DNA of 64,000 nucleotides from an uncultured Alistipes sp. (GCF_949296715.1 NZ_CASFQD010000048.1:20402-84401), one strand, 5' to 3'. Counted from the first letter of the stretch, positions 48,452-57,709 are shown. Numbers and translations are program-made. Notes: a model not told the origin generated them from the sequence alone.

Positions 48452-49750
48452 TTAATCCCGTATTTCACCGATCAAATCGTGCGATGCATCCATCCCAACG
48501 AGCGCCACGCGGCAGATCGTGTTGATGCGCGAGCGGTCGTAGGGGGCCTTCACGCGCCGGTAGCTGCCCGTATATCCGAACATCATGCCGCCGCGTATCG
48601 TGCTCTCGAACAGCACGGTATCCTCCGTGCCGCAGGCCCGGCGGCAGAAGTCGCCGTGCAGCCGCCGGCAAAGCTCCTCGAGCACCTCGACGCGGTGCGT
48701 GGCCACACTCGGCTGCACCTTGCCCGGCAGGTCGACGGCCGGCGTGCCGGGCCGCTCCGAGAAGGGGAAGATGTGCAGGAAAGCCGGGGCGAGCTCCTCC
48801 AGAAAGTCGCAGGTGCGGCGGAAATCCTCCTCCGTCTCACCGGGAAATCCCACGATGACGTCGATGCCGATGAAGGCGTCGGGCATCAGGCGCCGCACGG
48901 CGGCGATGCGGTCGGCGAAACGGGCCGTCGTGTAGCGGCGGCGCATCAGTCCGAGGATGCGGTCCGAGCCGCTCTGCAGCGGGATATGAAAGTGATGCTG
49001 GAATTTAGGTGACGCAGCACAAAATGCTATGATTTCATCCGTTAGCAGATTCGGTTCGATGGACGAGATGCGGTAGCGCTCGATCCCATCGACGTCGTTC
49101 AGCGCCCGCAGCAGGTCGATGAAGCGCTCGCCCGTCGTGCGGCCGAAATCCCCGGTGTTGACCCCCGTGATGACGATCTCCTTCTGACCCGCCGCGGCGA
49201 TCTCGCGCGCCTCGGCCACCAGGTCGGCGATGGGCATGTTGCGGCTTGCTCCGCGGGCGTAGTGGATCGTGCAGTAGGAGCAGCAGTAGTCGCAGCCGTC
49301 CTGCACCTTGAGGAAGGCCCGCGTGCGGTCGCCGCTCGAGAAGGCCGCGAAGAACGACGTCAGCGAGTCGGTATCGCAGCTGTAGACCTGCGCCCGGCCC
49401 TTGCCCGACAGTTCGACCACCCGTTGATATAACGCTCCCTTGTCATTGTTGCTCAATACGATGTCGACACCGTCGATCGCGGCGATCTCCTCGGGCTTGA
49501 GCTGCGCGTAGCACCCCGTCACGGCGATGATCGCCTGCGGGTTGCGGCGGTGCAGCCGCCGGATGAGGTTACGGCACTTCTTGTCGGCGTGCTCGGTCAC
49601 CGAACAACTGTTGATGACGCAGATGTCGGCTTCGGCCGTGGGGGAGACGCGCACGAAGCCCCCGCGCTCGAACTCCCGGGCGAGCGTCGAGGTCTCCGAG
49701 AAGTTGAGCTTGCAGCCGAGCGTATGGAAATTGACTCTTCGGGGTTGCAT
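48452..49750 (-). CDS. mtaB: tRNA t6A37 methylthiotransferase MtaB
   Basis: A 432-residue radical-SAM methylthiotransferase that adds a methylthio group to N6-threonylcarbamoyladenosine-37 of tRNA. The N-terminal UPF0004 domain has three cluster cysteines (TLGCKLNFSE, INSCSVTEHAD, VTGCYAQL). The radical SAM CxxxCxxC motif is CDYCCSYC (about 142-149). The C-terminal TRAM-like region (about 370-432) is present. The TLGCKLN motif favours MtaB over MiaB and RimO. It is divergent from the metal permease gene at 49851. Confidence 0.92.
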   Translation of the reverse strand: MQPRRVNFHTLGCKLNFSETSTLAREFERGGFVRVSPTAEADICVINSCSVTEHADKKCRNLIRRLHRRNPQAIIAVTGCYAQLKPEEIAAIDGVDIVLSNNDKGALYQRVVELSGKGRAQVYSCDTDSLTSFFAAFSSGDRTRAFLKVQDGCDYCCSYCTIHYARGASRNMPIADLVAEAREIAAAGQKEIVITGVNTGDFGRTTGERFIDLLRALNDVDGIERYRISSIEPNLLTDEIIAFCAASPKFQHHFHIPLQSGSDRILGLMRRRYTTARFADRIAAVRRLMPDAFIGIDVIVGFPGETEEDFRRTCDFLEELAPAFLHIFPFSERPGTPAVDLPGKVQPSVATHRVEVLEELCRRLHGDFCRRACGTEDTVLFESTIRGGMMFGYTGSYRRVKAPYDRSRINTICRVALVGMDASHDLIGEIRD

Positions 49751-49822
49751 GATTCCTTTCTTTTTTCGGGCACGAAATTACGAAAACCGTGCGAAATTCG
49801 GAGGCTTTCCGATAAAAAAGCG

Positions 49823-49830
49823 TAAATTTG
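49823..49830 (+). promoter_or_regulatory. -7 promoter box for the permease-LptF/G-ribBA-fmt operon
   Basis: TAAATTTG matches TAnnTTTG, 20 bases upstream of ATG 49851. Confidence 0.6.
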
Positions 49831-49850
49831 CACGCTATCGACGAACGTTC

Positions 49851-50696
49851 ATGGAATTTTTCAGCGACCTGATCCGATACGGCTATCTCTACAACGCGCT
49901 CGCCGCCTGCGTGCTCTCGGGCATCACGTGCGGCGTGATCGGCACCTATGTCGTCTGCCGCCGCATGGTCTTCCTTGCGGGCGGCATCACCCACGCCTCG
50001 TTCGGCGGGTTGGGCATCGCCTTCTACCTCGGGGCCAATCCCATCGCCGGGGCGATGCTCTTCGCCGTGCTCTCGGCCCTCGGCATCGAGTGGGCCGGCA
50101 GCCGCGGCCGCATCCGCGAGGATTCGGCCATCGGCATCATCTGGTCCGTGGGCATGGCCGTCGGGGCGCTCTTCATGAGCCTGCGCCCGGGCTACACCTC
50201 CGGGGACCTCTCGGCCTTCCTCTTCGGCAGCATCGTCACCGTCACGCACGGCGACGTCGCGGCCCTCGCCGCACTCACGGCCGTCGTCCTTGCGGGCGCC
50301 GCCCTGTGGCTGCGCCCGGTCATGTACGTCGCCTTCGACCGCGAATTCGCCCGCAGCCGCAACATCCCGACGCGCGTGATCTCCTACGTGATGGCGGCGC
50401 TCGTCGCCGTGACGATCGTCCTCTCGATCCGCATCATGGGCATCGTGCTGCTCATTTCGCTCATTACGATGCCCGTAGTGATTGTCAACGCCTTCTCGCG
50501 CTCGTACCGCACCATAGCCCGCTGTGCACCGCTCGTGGCCGTCGCGGGCAACGTCGCGGGCCTCGTGGCGAGCTACCAGTTGGAAGTTCCGCCCGGCGCA
50601 GCCATAATATTTACCCTCACCTTTGCGCTTATTGCCGCAAAACTGTTAACTTTGTGTCGGAAAAAACCGCGCCTGCCGCATGAAAAGCATTCATAA
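49851..50696 (+). CDS. Metal ABC transporter permease (ZnuB/TroC family)
   Basis: A 281-residue ABC-3 family permease with about eight helices, typical for zinc/manganese/iron importers. Hallmarks include VVCRRMVFLAGGITHASFGGLGIA (in part, about 37-60), EDSAIGIIWSVGMAVGAL and ISLITMPVVIVNAF. Neither the ATPase nor the solute-binding lipoprotein is adjacent. Its start at 49851 follows a good -7 box; upstream in-frame codons lie in the antisense of mtaB. It overlaps the next gene by 17 bases, so it heads a tightly packed operon. Confidence 0.9.
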   Translation: MEFFSDLIRYGYLYNALAACVLSGITCGVIGTYVVCRRMVFLAGGITHASFGGLGIAFYLGANPIAGAMLFAVLSALGIEWAGSRGRIREDSAIGIIWSVGMAVGALFMSLRPGYTSGDLSAFLFGSIVTVTHGDVAALAALTAVVLAGAALWLRPVMYVAFDREFARSRNIPTRVISYVMAALVAVTIVLSIRIMGIVLLISLITMPVVIVNAFSRSYRTIARCAPLVAVAGNVAGLVASYQLEVPPGAAIIFTLTFALIAAKLLTLCRKKPRLPHEKHS

Positions 50697-52182
50697 ACTC
50701 GTCCTGAAGTCCTATCTGGGCCCGATGATCCTGACGTTCTTCATCGTCATGTTCGTGCTGATGATGAACTTCGTCTGGCGCTACATCGACGAGCTGGTGG
50801 GCAAGGGGTTGAGCGCCGGCATCATCATCGAGCTGATGTCCTACGCCATGGCCAACATGATCCCGATGGGGCTGCCGCTCTCGATGCTGCTGGCGGCGAT
50901 CATGACCATGGGCAGCCTGGGCGAGAACTACGAACTGCTGGCCATGAAGTCCGCGGGCATGTCGCTCATCCGCATCACCAAGCCGCTCATCATCCTCGTG
51001 GGCTTCATCGCCGTGGGCAGCTTCTTCATCGGCAACGACCTCGTGCCGTATGCCAACCGCAAGATGTACAGCATCATCTACGACATCCGCCAGCAGAAGC
51101 AGACGCTCGAGTTCCAGGACGGACTCTTCTTCAACGGCATCGACAACATGTCGATCCGCGTGGGGCATCAGGAGCCGGAGACGCACCTGCTGCACGACGT
51201 GCTGATCTACGACAACCGCCAGGCCAACGGCAACATGAACACGATTGTCGCCGACTCGGGCTACATCCGCCTGTCGGACGACAAGCGCTACCTGCTCGTG
51301 ACGCTCTTCCACGGGCAGACCTACGAACAGACCCGCAACAGCCAGTGGTACACGAAGAGCACGCTGCGCCACCACACGTTCGACCTCCAGAAGCAGGTCA
51401 TCTCGATGGAGGGCTTCGCCATGGACCGCAGCGACGCCAACCAGTTTTCGAACAGCCAGACGAAGAACATCAACGAGCTGCAGCACGACATCGACTCGCT
51501 CGAGCTGAAGGTCAACGCCGCGACGACGAGCTCCTACGAGCCGCTGCTCAAGGAGCAGATCTTCGTGCGCGACAATTCGGTGCTGCCGCAGCCCGACAGC
51601 CTGCGCATCGACAAGAGCGCCTTCGGCAACATGCTGGCCACGGACTCGATCGAGCACCTCACGGTCCGCGAGAAGGAGAACGTCTGGGACAACGCCCGCA
51701 CGCTGGCCAAGAACTCGCGCAACATGTTCGCCTTCGACGAGACGACGGCCAAGGATGCGCTCAACCAGCTCTACCGCAGCAAGGTCGAGTGGCACAAGAA
51801 GATTTCGCTGCCCGTGTCGATCATCATCTTCTTCCTGATCGGCGCACCGCTCGGGGCGATCATCCGCCGCGGCGGCCTGGGGCTTCCGGTCGTCGTGTCG
51901 ATCATCTTCTTCGTGATCTACTACATCATCAGCCTCTCGGGCGAGAAACTCGCCAAGGAGGGGAGCTGGGACGCCGTCTACGGCATGTGGCTCTCGACCT
52001 TCATCCTCACGCCCATCGCCGTCTACCTGACCTACAAGGCGACGAACGACTCGTCGCTGCTCGATACGGACTGGTATGCCGGCAAAATCAAGGCGCTGGA
52101 GGAGAAGATAGCGCCGATATTCCGCAAGATCAAAAACGCAATAAAATTCAAACGCAATGGCAAAAGAGACGATACTGAATAG
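50680..52182 (+). CDS. LptF/LptG family permease (LPS export)
   Basis: A 500-residue YjgP/YjgQ-type permease of the LptB2FG complex that extracts LPS from the inner membrane. Helices 1-3 lie at about 12-130 ([19 protein letters not shown] near the N terminus), then a beta-jellyroll periplasmic domain with a long insertion of about 150 residues (about 245-370, helical and charged). Helices 4-6 follow ([40 protein letters not shown]). It overlaps the permease gene upstream by 17 bases and ribBA downstream by 26 bases. Which of LptF or LptG it is cannot be told from the sequence alone. Confidence 0.9.
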   Translation: MKSIHKLVLKSYLGPMILTFFIVMFVLMMNFVWRYIDELVGKGLSAGIIIELMSYAMANMIPMGLPLSMLLAAIMTMGSLGENYELLAMKSAGMSLIRITKPLIILVGFIAVGSFFIGNDLVPYANRKMYSIIYDIRQQKQTLEFQDGLFFNGIDNMSIRVGHQEPETHLLHDVLIYDNRQANGNMNTIVADSGYIRLSDDKRYLLVTLFHGQTYEQTRNSQWYTKSTLRHHTFDLQKQVISMEGFAMDRSDANQFSNSQTKNINELQHDIDSLELKVNAATTSSYEPLLKEQIFVRDNSVLPQPDSLRIDKSAFGNMLATDSIEHLTVREKENVWDNARTLAKNSRNMFAFDETTAKDALNQLYRSKVEWHKKISLPVSIIIFFLIGAPLGAIIRRGGLGLPVVVSIIFFVIYYIISLSGEKLAKEGSWDAVYGMWLSTFILTPIAVYLTYKATNDSSLLDTDWYAGKIKALEEKIAPIFRKIKNAIKFKRNGKRDDTE

Positions 52183-53380
52183 CGTGGAGGAGGTTGTCGA
52201 AGACTTCCGCAACGGCAAGGTGGTGATCGTCGTGGACGACGAGGACCGCGAAAACGAGGGGGATTTCATCGTCGCCGCGGAGAAGATCACGCCCGAAATC
52301 GTGAACTTCATGCTCAAGGAGGGGCGCGGCGTGCTCTGTGCACCGCTCTCCGAGGCGCGCTGCGCCGCCCTGGAGCTCAACATGATGGAGGAGAACAACA
52401 CCTCGCTGCTGGGTACGCCCTTCACCGTGACCGTCGACCTGCTGGGGCACGACTGCACCACGGGCGTCTCGATCCACGACCGCGCCGCGACGATCCGGGC
52501 GCTGGCCGACCCGGCGACGCGCCCGAGCGACCTGGGGCGTCCGGGCCACATCAACCCGCTGCGCGCCCGCGAGAAGGGGGTGCTGCGCCGTCCGGGCCAC
52601 ACCGAGGCGGCCGTCGACCTGGCCCGCCTCGCAGGGCTCCAGCCGGCCGGCGCGCTGATCGAGATCATGAACGAGGACGGCACGATGGCCCGCCTGCCGC
52701 AGCTCATCGAGAAGGCCCGCAAGTTCGGACTGAAGATCATCTCCATCGCGTCGCTCATCGCCTACCGCCTGCGCGAGGAGTCGATCGTCGAGCGGGGCGT
52801 CACCGTGCCGCTGCCCACCGAGTGGGGCGACTTCCGCATCACGCCCTTCCGCCAGAAATCGAACGGCGTGGAGCACGTGGCCCTGACGAAGGGTGAATGG
52901 ACGGAGGACGAGCCGGTGCTGATCCGCGTGCACTCGTCGTGCGCTACGGGCGACATCTTCGGCTCGTACCGCTGCGACTGCGGCGAGCAGCTGCACCGCG
53001 CCATGCAGATGATCGAGAAGGAGGGCAAGGGCGCCATCGTCTACCTCAATCAGGAAGGGCGCGGCATCGGCCTCTGCAACAAGATCCACGCCTACAAGCT
53101 CCAGGACGAGGGGCTCGACACGGTCGACGCGAACCTCAAGTTGGGCTTCAAGGCCGACGAGCGCGACTACGGCGTGGGGGCGAGCATCATCCGCGAGCTG
53201 GGCATCCGCCACATGCGGCTGATGACCAACAATCCGCTCAAGCGGGCCGGGCTGGAGGGCTACGGATTGCAGATCGACGAGATTGTGCCGATTGTCATCG
53301 CCCCGAACAAGTACAACGAACACTACCTGGAGACCAAGCAGGAGCGCATGCACCACACGCTGGGTCTGGAAAAGGCATAG
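52157..53380 (+). CDS. ribBA: Bifunctional DHBP synthase/GTP cyclohydrolase II
   Basis: A 407-residue riboflavin-biosynthesis enzyme. The N-terminal RibB half (about 1-205) has [37 protein letters not shown] and [13 protein letters not shown]. The C-terminal RibA half (about 206-395) has the zinc motif [20 protein letters not shown] and [10 protein letters not shown]. It starts the pathway from ribulose-5-phosphate and GTP. No FMN riboswitch is visible because the start overlaps the LptF/G gene by 26 bases. In-frame with neither neighbour, it depends on the upstream promoter or coupling. Confidence 0.95.
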   Translation: MAKETILNSVEEVVEDFRNGKVVIVVDDEDRENEGDFIVAAEKITPEIVNFMLKEGRGVLCAPLSEARCAALELNMMEENNTSLLGTPFTVTVDLLGHDCTTGVSIHDRAATIRALADPATRPSDLGRPGHINPLRAREKGVLRRPGHTEAAVDLARLAGLQPAGALIEIMNEDGTMARLPQLIEKARKFGLKIISIASLIAYRLREESIVERGVTVPLPTEWGDFRITPFRQKSNGVEHVALTKGEWTEDEPVLIRVHSSCATGDIFGSYRCDCGEQLHRAMQMIEKEGKGAIVYLNQEGRGIGLCNKIHAYKLQDEGLDTVDANLKLGFKADERDYGVGASIIRELGIRHMRLMTNNPLKRAGLEGYGLQIDEIVPIVIAPNKYNEHYLETKQERMHHTLGLEKA

Positions 53381-53384
53381 GCAG

Positions 53385-54359
53385 ATGGAAAACGCCAGGC
53401 AGCTGCGCATCGTCTTCATGGGCACGCCCGAATTCGCCGTGCCGTCGCTCCGGGCGCTCGTCGCCGGGGGCTACCACGTCGTGGCCGTCGTCACGACACC
53501 CGACAAACCGGCCGGCCGCGGGCAGAAACTCCACGAGAGCGACGTCAAGGTCGCGGCCCGCGAGTTGGGACTGCCCGTCCTGCAGCCCGTCAAGCTGCGC
53601 GATCCGGAGTTCGTCGAGGCGCTGCGGGCGCTGCAGCCCGACCTGGGCATCGTCATCGCGTTCCGCATGCTGCCCGAGATCGTGTGGGCCATGCCGCGCC
53701 TGGGGACCTTCAACCTCCACGCCTCGCTGTTGCCGCAGTACCGCGGCGCGGCGCCTATCAACTGGGCCATCATCAACGGCGAGACCGAGACGGGCGTCAC
53801 GACCTTCCTGCTCAACCACGAAATCGACAAGGGGGCGATTCTCGATCAGGTGCGCGTGCCGATCGGCCCCGAGGATACGGTCGGGACGATGTACGAACGG
53901 CTGATGAACATTGGCACGTCGCTCGTCACGCAAACCGTGGACCGCATCGCCGCGGGCGACATCACGCCCGTCGAGCAGCAGTCGGTCGACGAACGGACGC
54001 TGCGCCCGGCACCCAAAATCTTCAAGGAGGACTGCCGCATCGACTGGACGCAGCCAGGCAAGCGCATCGTCGACTTCATCCGCGGGCTGTCGCCCTATCC
54101 GGCCGCCTGGACCGAGATGTACCGCGAAGACGACGCAACGCCTTCGACGGTCAAGATTTTCTCGGTCTCGTTCGAGCCGGCGCAGCACGGAGAGCCGTGC
54201 GGCACAATCGAGAGCGACGGCCGCACGCTGATTCGCGTGGCGTGCGCCGACGGCTGGCTCACGCTCGGCGAGCTGCAACTCGCAGGCAAGAAACGCCTTG
54301 CGGTGCACGACCTGCTGTTAGGGTGGCGCGACGTCAACCTCTGCCGCTTCCACCGATAG
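53385..54359 (+). CDS. fmt: Methionyl-tRNA formyltransferase
   Basis: A 324-residue formyltransferase that formylates initiator Met-tRNA. The N terminus has IVFMGTPEFAVPSL, and the catalytic region FNLHASLLPQYRGAAPINWAII holds the essential Asn/His (given in part: FNLHASLLPQYRG). Folate-site motif GETETGVT follows. The C-terminal OB-like domain (about 210-324) is present (LRPAPKIFKEDCRIDW). The ATG at 53385 lies 4 bases after the ribBA stop. The operon ends here with an intrinsic terminator. Confidence 0.95.
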   Translation: MENARQLRIVFMGTPEFAVPSLRALVAGGYHVVAVVTTPDKPAGRGQKLHESDVKVAARELGLPVLQPVKLRDPEFVEALRALQPDLGIVIAFRMLPEIVWAMPRLGTFNLHASLLPQYRGAAPINWAIINGETETGVTTFLLNHEIDKGAILDQVRVPIGPEDTVGTMYERLMNIGTSLVTQTVDRIAAGDITPVEQQSVDERTLRPAPKIFKEDCRIDWTQPGKRIVDFIRGLSPYPAAWTEMYREDDATPSTVKIFSVSFEPAQHGEPCGTIESDGRTLIRVACADGWLTLGELQLAGKKRLAVHDLLLGWRDVNLCRFHR

Positions 54360-54397
54360 GAGAGGCGGTAGTTCAAGGCAGCCGCTGCTGTTTCCAC

Positions 54398-54427
54398 AAA
54401 ATCCCGGTCCGCAAGGCCGGGATTTTT
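54398..54427 (+). terminator. Intrinsic terminator after fmt
   Basis: AAAATCCCGG / CCGGGATTTT stem (10 bp) with a 9-base loop and a T-run, about 40 bases after the fmt stop. Confidence 0.85.
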
Positions 54428-54620
54428 CACGACAGCTGCCCCGGCGCTCCGGCCGCAACCTTTGCCCGCGGGCTCCGCGACAGCCCGTCTCCATCCACCC
54501 TCCGGCGGCAAAATGAGAGCAAAGTCCGGTCGTGCCTCTGGAAAAAAGGGGCCGACGCCCCGCAATATGCCCGTTTTTTTCGTATCTTGCAGTGAGAAAC
54601 ACCACCCAAAACGCCTCCAT

Positions 54621-55283
54621 ATGAAAAAACTGCTGCTCATCCTGCTGCTGCTCGCCGGCGGAATCGGCCTTCCGTCGGTTCAGAGTGCCGAACCCGTCCC
54701 CTTCAACGGAGTGATCGTCGACCAGACCGGCAAGGGCATCAGGGCCCGCATCACGGTCAAGTCGGATGAGCGCTACACGATCGCCAACAAGCGCGGCGAA
54801 TTCGGCCTGACGGACGTGGCACCCACGGATACGCTCATCGTCACCTACAAGCGCGTATCGCAGGAGATACCCGTCGCCGGACGCCGGAGTCTGCGCATCC
54901 GCTGGATTGCCGAAGGCCCGGAGTATGAAGAGGACGAAGGGCTGGTCGACAGCGGCTTCGGCTACATCAAGCGACGCGAATACACGGGCAGTTCATCACG
55001 GCTCTCGGGCGAGGAGATGGTGCGCCGGGGCTACACCGACCTGCAGTCGGCCATCCTCGGGCTGATTCCGAGCGTGCAGCTCCACGGCGGGCAAATCATC
55101 ATCCGCGGCATCGGCTCGGTCAACTCCAACAATGCGGCGCTGATTCTCTGCGACGGGGTCGAGGTGCACAGCCTGAACAGCATCAACATCCGCGACGTCG
55201 TCTCGGTCGAGGTGCAGAAGGGGAGCAACATGTACGGGCTTCGCGGCGGCAACGGCGTAATCCTGATCCGCACACAAAAGTAA
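54621..55283 (+). CDS. Stand-alone TonB receptor plug-like protein with carboxypeptidase-like domain
   Basis: A 220-residue exported protein (signal peptide MKKLLLILLLLAGGIGLPSV, cleaved near QSA). Residues about 28-100 are a carboxypeptidase-regulatory-like beta-sandwich (FNGVIVDQTGKGIRARITVK, GEFGLTDVAPTDTLIVTYK). Residues about 135-220 look like a TonB plug domain (DLQSAILGLIPSVQLHGGQI, IIRGIGSVNSNNAALILCDG, LRGGNGVILIRTQ). The 22-strand barrel that normally follows in SusC proteins is absent; the gene simply ends. It may be a true stand-alone plug protein or a truncated SusC gene. No SusD or barrel remnant lies downstream. Confidence 0.8.
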   Translation: MKKLLLILLLLAGGIGLPSVQSAEPVPFNGVIVDQTGKGIRARITVKSDERYTIANKRGEFGLTDVAPTDTLIVTYKRVSQEIPVAGRRSLRIRWIAEGPEYEEDEGLVDSGFGYIKRREYTGSSSRLSGEEMVRRGYTDLQSAILGLIPSVQLHGGQIIIRGIGSVNSNNAALILCDGVEVHSLNSINIRDVVSVEVQKGSNMYGLRGGNGVILIRTQK

Positions 55284-55657
55284 AAATATGTGAATAACTC
55301 AAATAATAAACTCAAACATGTGTTATTTTTGTCTCACTAAACCTGATCGCCTATGATATAGACCACATTATTGTATTAACACATGAAAAAACGTACCGTC
55401 TCCGCACAAAAAGCACCGGTACAAACATATAAAAAGCGTTAGCTTTGCGTCTTTGCATATCGAAATCTGGAAAATTTCAAATTGTGGCAAAAGAAGTGAA
55501 GTTGATGCTCACGTCTATGGCGTGGGCTTTACTTTCATTGCTGCCACAAGGTATTCCAGAACCTCGATATGCGACAATAAAGTTTTGTCCCACGTTTTTT
55601 ATATGCCTGTTCAAAATCACCAGCCGAAGGGACACGGCATATATTTTCGTTCAGCAA
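55284..55657. other. AT-rich intergenic stretch, possible gene debris
   Basis: This 374-base stretch is much more AT-rich than its surroundings. It holds a TAnnTTTG box at 55440-55447. Overlapping open frames from about 55445 have no recognisable family and no consistent codon pattern. One is in frame with the lipoprotein that follows, but a signal sequence inside that frame at 55658 argues for a later start. Foreign origin is suspected. Confidence 0.45.
55440..55447 (+). promoter_or_regulatory. -7 promoter box upstream of the small lipoprotein
   Basis: TAGCTTTG matches TAnnTTTG. It implies a leader of about 200 bases before ATG 55658. Confidence 0.45.
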
Positions 55658-56062
55658 ATGAAACGGATTATTTTCATTCTATGCACATCTTTCCTGACGA
55701 GTTCCTGCGCAACCATTTTCTGTGGATCTAAAGCAAAAGTAACTTTCGACAGCGATATCCGAGAACCAGCCACATTAACCATCGACGGAAGAAAACACAC
55801 GAACATCACCTTCCCGTATACAACAAAAATCACTCGTGGCTTCGACGAAACAGTCGTAAAGGCAGAAATGAAAGGCCACACAGCCGAGCCGGTCATTGTC
55901 AACAAGAGTTTCAATGCCGTCTCGGTCATCAACTTGTTCGATGTCCTCGGTTGGGGCATCGATGCTGCTACCGGAGCCATTACCAAGCCGGAATTCAAAT
56001 TCTATCAAATAGATTTTCAACCGACAGCCGAATCCGAGAATCAAGATCAGGAAAAAGAATAG
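55658..56062 (+). CDS. Small lipoprotein with PEGA-like beta domain
   Basis: A 134-residue lipoprotein, with signal MKRIIFILCTSFLTSSCATI (lipidation likely on Cys17). The body has a PEGA-like repeat pattern (VTFDSDIREPATLTIDGRKH, then FPYTTKITRGFDETVVKAEM) and ends in a conserved-looking FNAVSVINLFDVLGWGIDAATGA segment (given in part) with a helix-like stretch. Related small lipoproteins occur in many Gram-negatives and in phages, without known function. Codon use is AT-rich, unlike all neighbours, suggesting recent transfer. A strong palindromic terminator follows. Confidence 0.7.
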   Translation: MKRIIFILCTSFLTSSCATIFCGSKAKVTFDSDIREPATLTIDGRKHTNITFPYTTKITRGFDETVVKAEMKGHTAEPVIVNKSFNAVSVINLFDVLGWGIDAATGAITKPEFKFYQIDFQPTAESENQDQEKE

Positions 56063-56081
56063 GGGAGTTCATCTCACAACG

Positions 56082-56115
56082 AACATCGCCCGACCTTCGA
56101 AGGTCGGGCGATGTT
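56082..56115. terminator. 34-base perfect palindrome, likely bidirectional terminator
   Basis: AACATCGCCCGACCTTC / GAAGGTCGGGCGATGTT are 17-base arms with no spacer. It lies between the convergent lipoprotein and vor-operon genes (stop codons 56062 and 56180). No T-run is present. Confidence 0.6.
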
Positions 56116-56179
56116 GCATTCGGTAATGTTACGTGACAGCCAACGAACCGTACAAGACGGCTCTTACGGCGCCTGCGGA

Positions 56180-56386
56180 TCAGCTCCGCACCGGAGCATC
56201 GTCGTCGGCAAGCGACATGGCACCCTTGCCGCAACCCGCCACACACTGTCCGCACGAGATGCAACGCTCGGGATCGACCGTCGGCAGGGCGAAGCCCTCC
56301 TGCGAGATCGCCTCCACGGGGCACACGTCGATCATCGGACAACGGTGGTTCTGCGAGCAGAGCCCGGGATCGATGCGGACGGCCAT
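56180..56386 (-). CDS. 4Fe-4S ferredoxin, last gene of the vor operon
   Basis: A 68-residue ferredoxin-like protein with one variant cluster (CSQNHRCPMIDVCPVEAI) and one canonical (CISCGQCVAGCGKGAM). The first cluster has an insertion between its cysteines and the second lacks the final Cys-Pro, so at least one cluster may be altered. It starts one base overlapping the stop of the gamma subunit. It is an addition to the usual vorDABC set and may carry electrons out of the oxidoreductase. Confidence 0.82.
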   Translation of the reverse strand: MAVRIDPGLCSQNHRCPMIDVCPVEAISQEGFALPTVDPERCISCGQCVAGCGKGAMSLADDDAPVRS

Positions 56387-56931
56387 CAGCGGATCTTCCT
56401 GATGATCTCGCCGCCGTGACGGATCGCCTCCTCGTTCTGCGGAAGCATCTTCCAGGCACGCTCGGGCAGCGACTTCTTCAGTCCGACCATCACGTTCTCC
56501 ATCTCCACGACGGGGCAGACCTTCAGGTAGCCGCCCAGGATCATCGTGTTGAAGAGCTTGGCCTGGCCCATCTTCGCACACTCGGCCGTGGCGTCGATCG
56601 CGTAGACCGAGATGTCCGTGCGCACGGGGTGGCGCGTGATGCCGTTCGTGTCGTAGATCAGTACGCCGCCGGGCTTGATCATCGGCTCGAACTTCTCCAT
56701 CGACTGCTGGTTCAGGATGATGGCCGTGTCGAACTCATGGGCGATGGGCGACGAAATCTTGCGGTCCGAAAGGATGACGGTCACATTGGCCGTACCGCCG
56801 CGCATTTCGGGTCCGTAGGAGGGCATCCACGTGACCTCGTAGTCCTGCATCACGCCGGAGTAGGCCAGAATCTTGCCCATCGAGAGGACGCCCTGTCCTC
56901 CGAAACCTGCTATAATCAACGTCTCTTTCAT
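56386..56931 (-). CDS. 2-oxoacid:ferredoxin oxidoreductase gamma subunit
   Basis: A 181-residue gamma subunit (POR family). It opens with MKETLIIAGFGGQGVLSMGK, the nucleotide-type GxGGQGV motif of this family. GPEMRGGTANVTVILSD and VYAIDATAECAKMG are also typical. It is encoded 10 bases after the beta subunit. With the alpha, beta and delta subunits it oxidises a branched-chain or other 2-oxoacid, coupling CoA acylation to ferredoxin reduction. Confidence 0.92.
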   Translation of the reverse strand: MKETLIIAGFGGQGVLSMGKILAYSGVMQDYEVTWMPSYGPEMRGGTANVTVILSDRKISSPIAHEFDTAIILNQQSMEKFEPMIKPGGVLIYDTNGITRHPVRTDISVYAIDATAECAKMGQAKLFNTMILGGYLKVCPVVEMENVMVGLKKSLPERAWKMLPQNEEAIRHGGEIIRKIR

Positions 56932-56941
56932 AGTCGTCCTC

Positions 56942-57703
56942 TTATTTTACTTCCTTGATATCGCCCAGCGGATAGAAGGGCAGCATGTTCTGCTCGAGCC
57001 ACTCGTTCGAGGCCACGGGCGAGAGTTTCCAGCCGCTGTTGCAGGTCGAGACGACCTCCACGAGCGAGAAGCCCTTGCCCTCCATCGAACGCTGGAACGC
57101 CTTTTTGATCGCAGCCTTGCACTTGCGCACGTTGGCCGGCTTGTGCACGCTCTGACGCGTGATGTAGGTCGCACCCTCGAGGTGGGCCATCATCTCGGCG
57201 ATCTTGTAGGGATAGCCGTTCAGGCGCGGGTCGCGGCCGTAGGGCGTCGTCGCGGTCTTCATGCCCAGCAGCGTCGTGGGGGCCATCTGTCCGCCCGTCA
57301 TGCCGTAAATGGCGTTGTTGATGTAGATCGCCACGACATTCTCGCCGCGGGCCGCCGCATGGATCGACTCCGCCGTACCGATGGCCGACAGGTCGCCGTC
57401 ACCCTGGTACGTGAAGACCAGATTCTCGGGCGTGAGCCGCTTGACGGCCGTTGCCACGGCCAGCGCACGGCCGTGTGCCGCCTCGATCCAGTCGATGTCG
57501 ATGTAGTTGTATGCGAATACGGAGCAGCCGACGGGCGAAATACCCACGGCCTTCTCCTCCAGTCCCAGCTCGGCGATGACTTCGGCGACGAGCTTGTGCA
57601 CCGTGCCGTGGCTGCAGCCCGGGCAGTAGTGCATGACATTGTCGGTAATGAGTTTCGGTTTTGCGTAAACCAGATTCTCCTGCTTGATTTCAACCTCTGC
57701 CAT
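56942..57703 (-). CDS. 2-oxoacid:ferredoxin oxidoreductase beta subunit (TPP-binding)
   Basis: A 253-residue TPP-dependent subunit. The N-terminal MHYCPGCSHGTVHKLVAEV has the CPGCxH motif, and the TPP/Mg motif is TYQGDGDLSAIG to NNAIYGMTGGQ (GDGD...N). Only two Cys of the POR-type N-terminal cluster are visible. It is 6 bases after the alpha-subunit gene. Whether the complex uses 2-oxoisovalerate (Vor) or 2-oxoglutarate (Kor) cannot be fixed by motif; the alpha subunit resembles VorB. Confidence 0.92.
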   Translation of the reverse strand: MAEVEIKQENLVYAKPKLITDNVMHYCPGCSHGTVHKLVAEVIAELGLEEKAVGISPVGCSVFAYNYIDIDWIEAAHGRALAVATAVKRLTPENLVFTYQGDGDLSAIGTAESIHAAARGENVVAIYINNAIYGMTGGQMAPTTLLGMKTATTPYGRDPRLNGYPYKIAEMMAHLEGATYITRQSVHKPANVRKCKAAIKKAFQRSMEGKGFSLVEVVSTCNSGWKLSPVASNEWLEQNMLPFYPLGDIKEVK

Positions 57704-57709
57704 CGTCTT

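Noticed and set aside
52100..52160. FMN riboswitch before ribBA
   Set aside because: ribBA starts inside the preceding gene and has no leader that could hold an RFN element.
55445..56062. A 205-residue reading of the small lipoprotein gene
   Set aside because: A typical lipoprotein signal with its own Met begins at 55658, and the upstream part has no family similarity.
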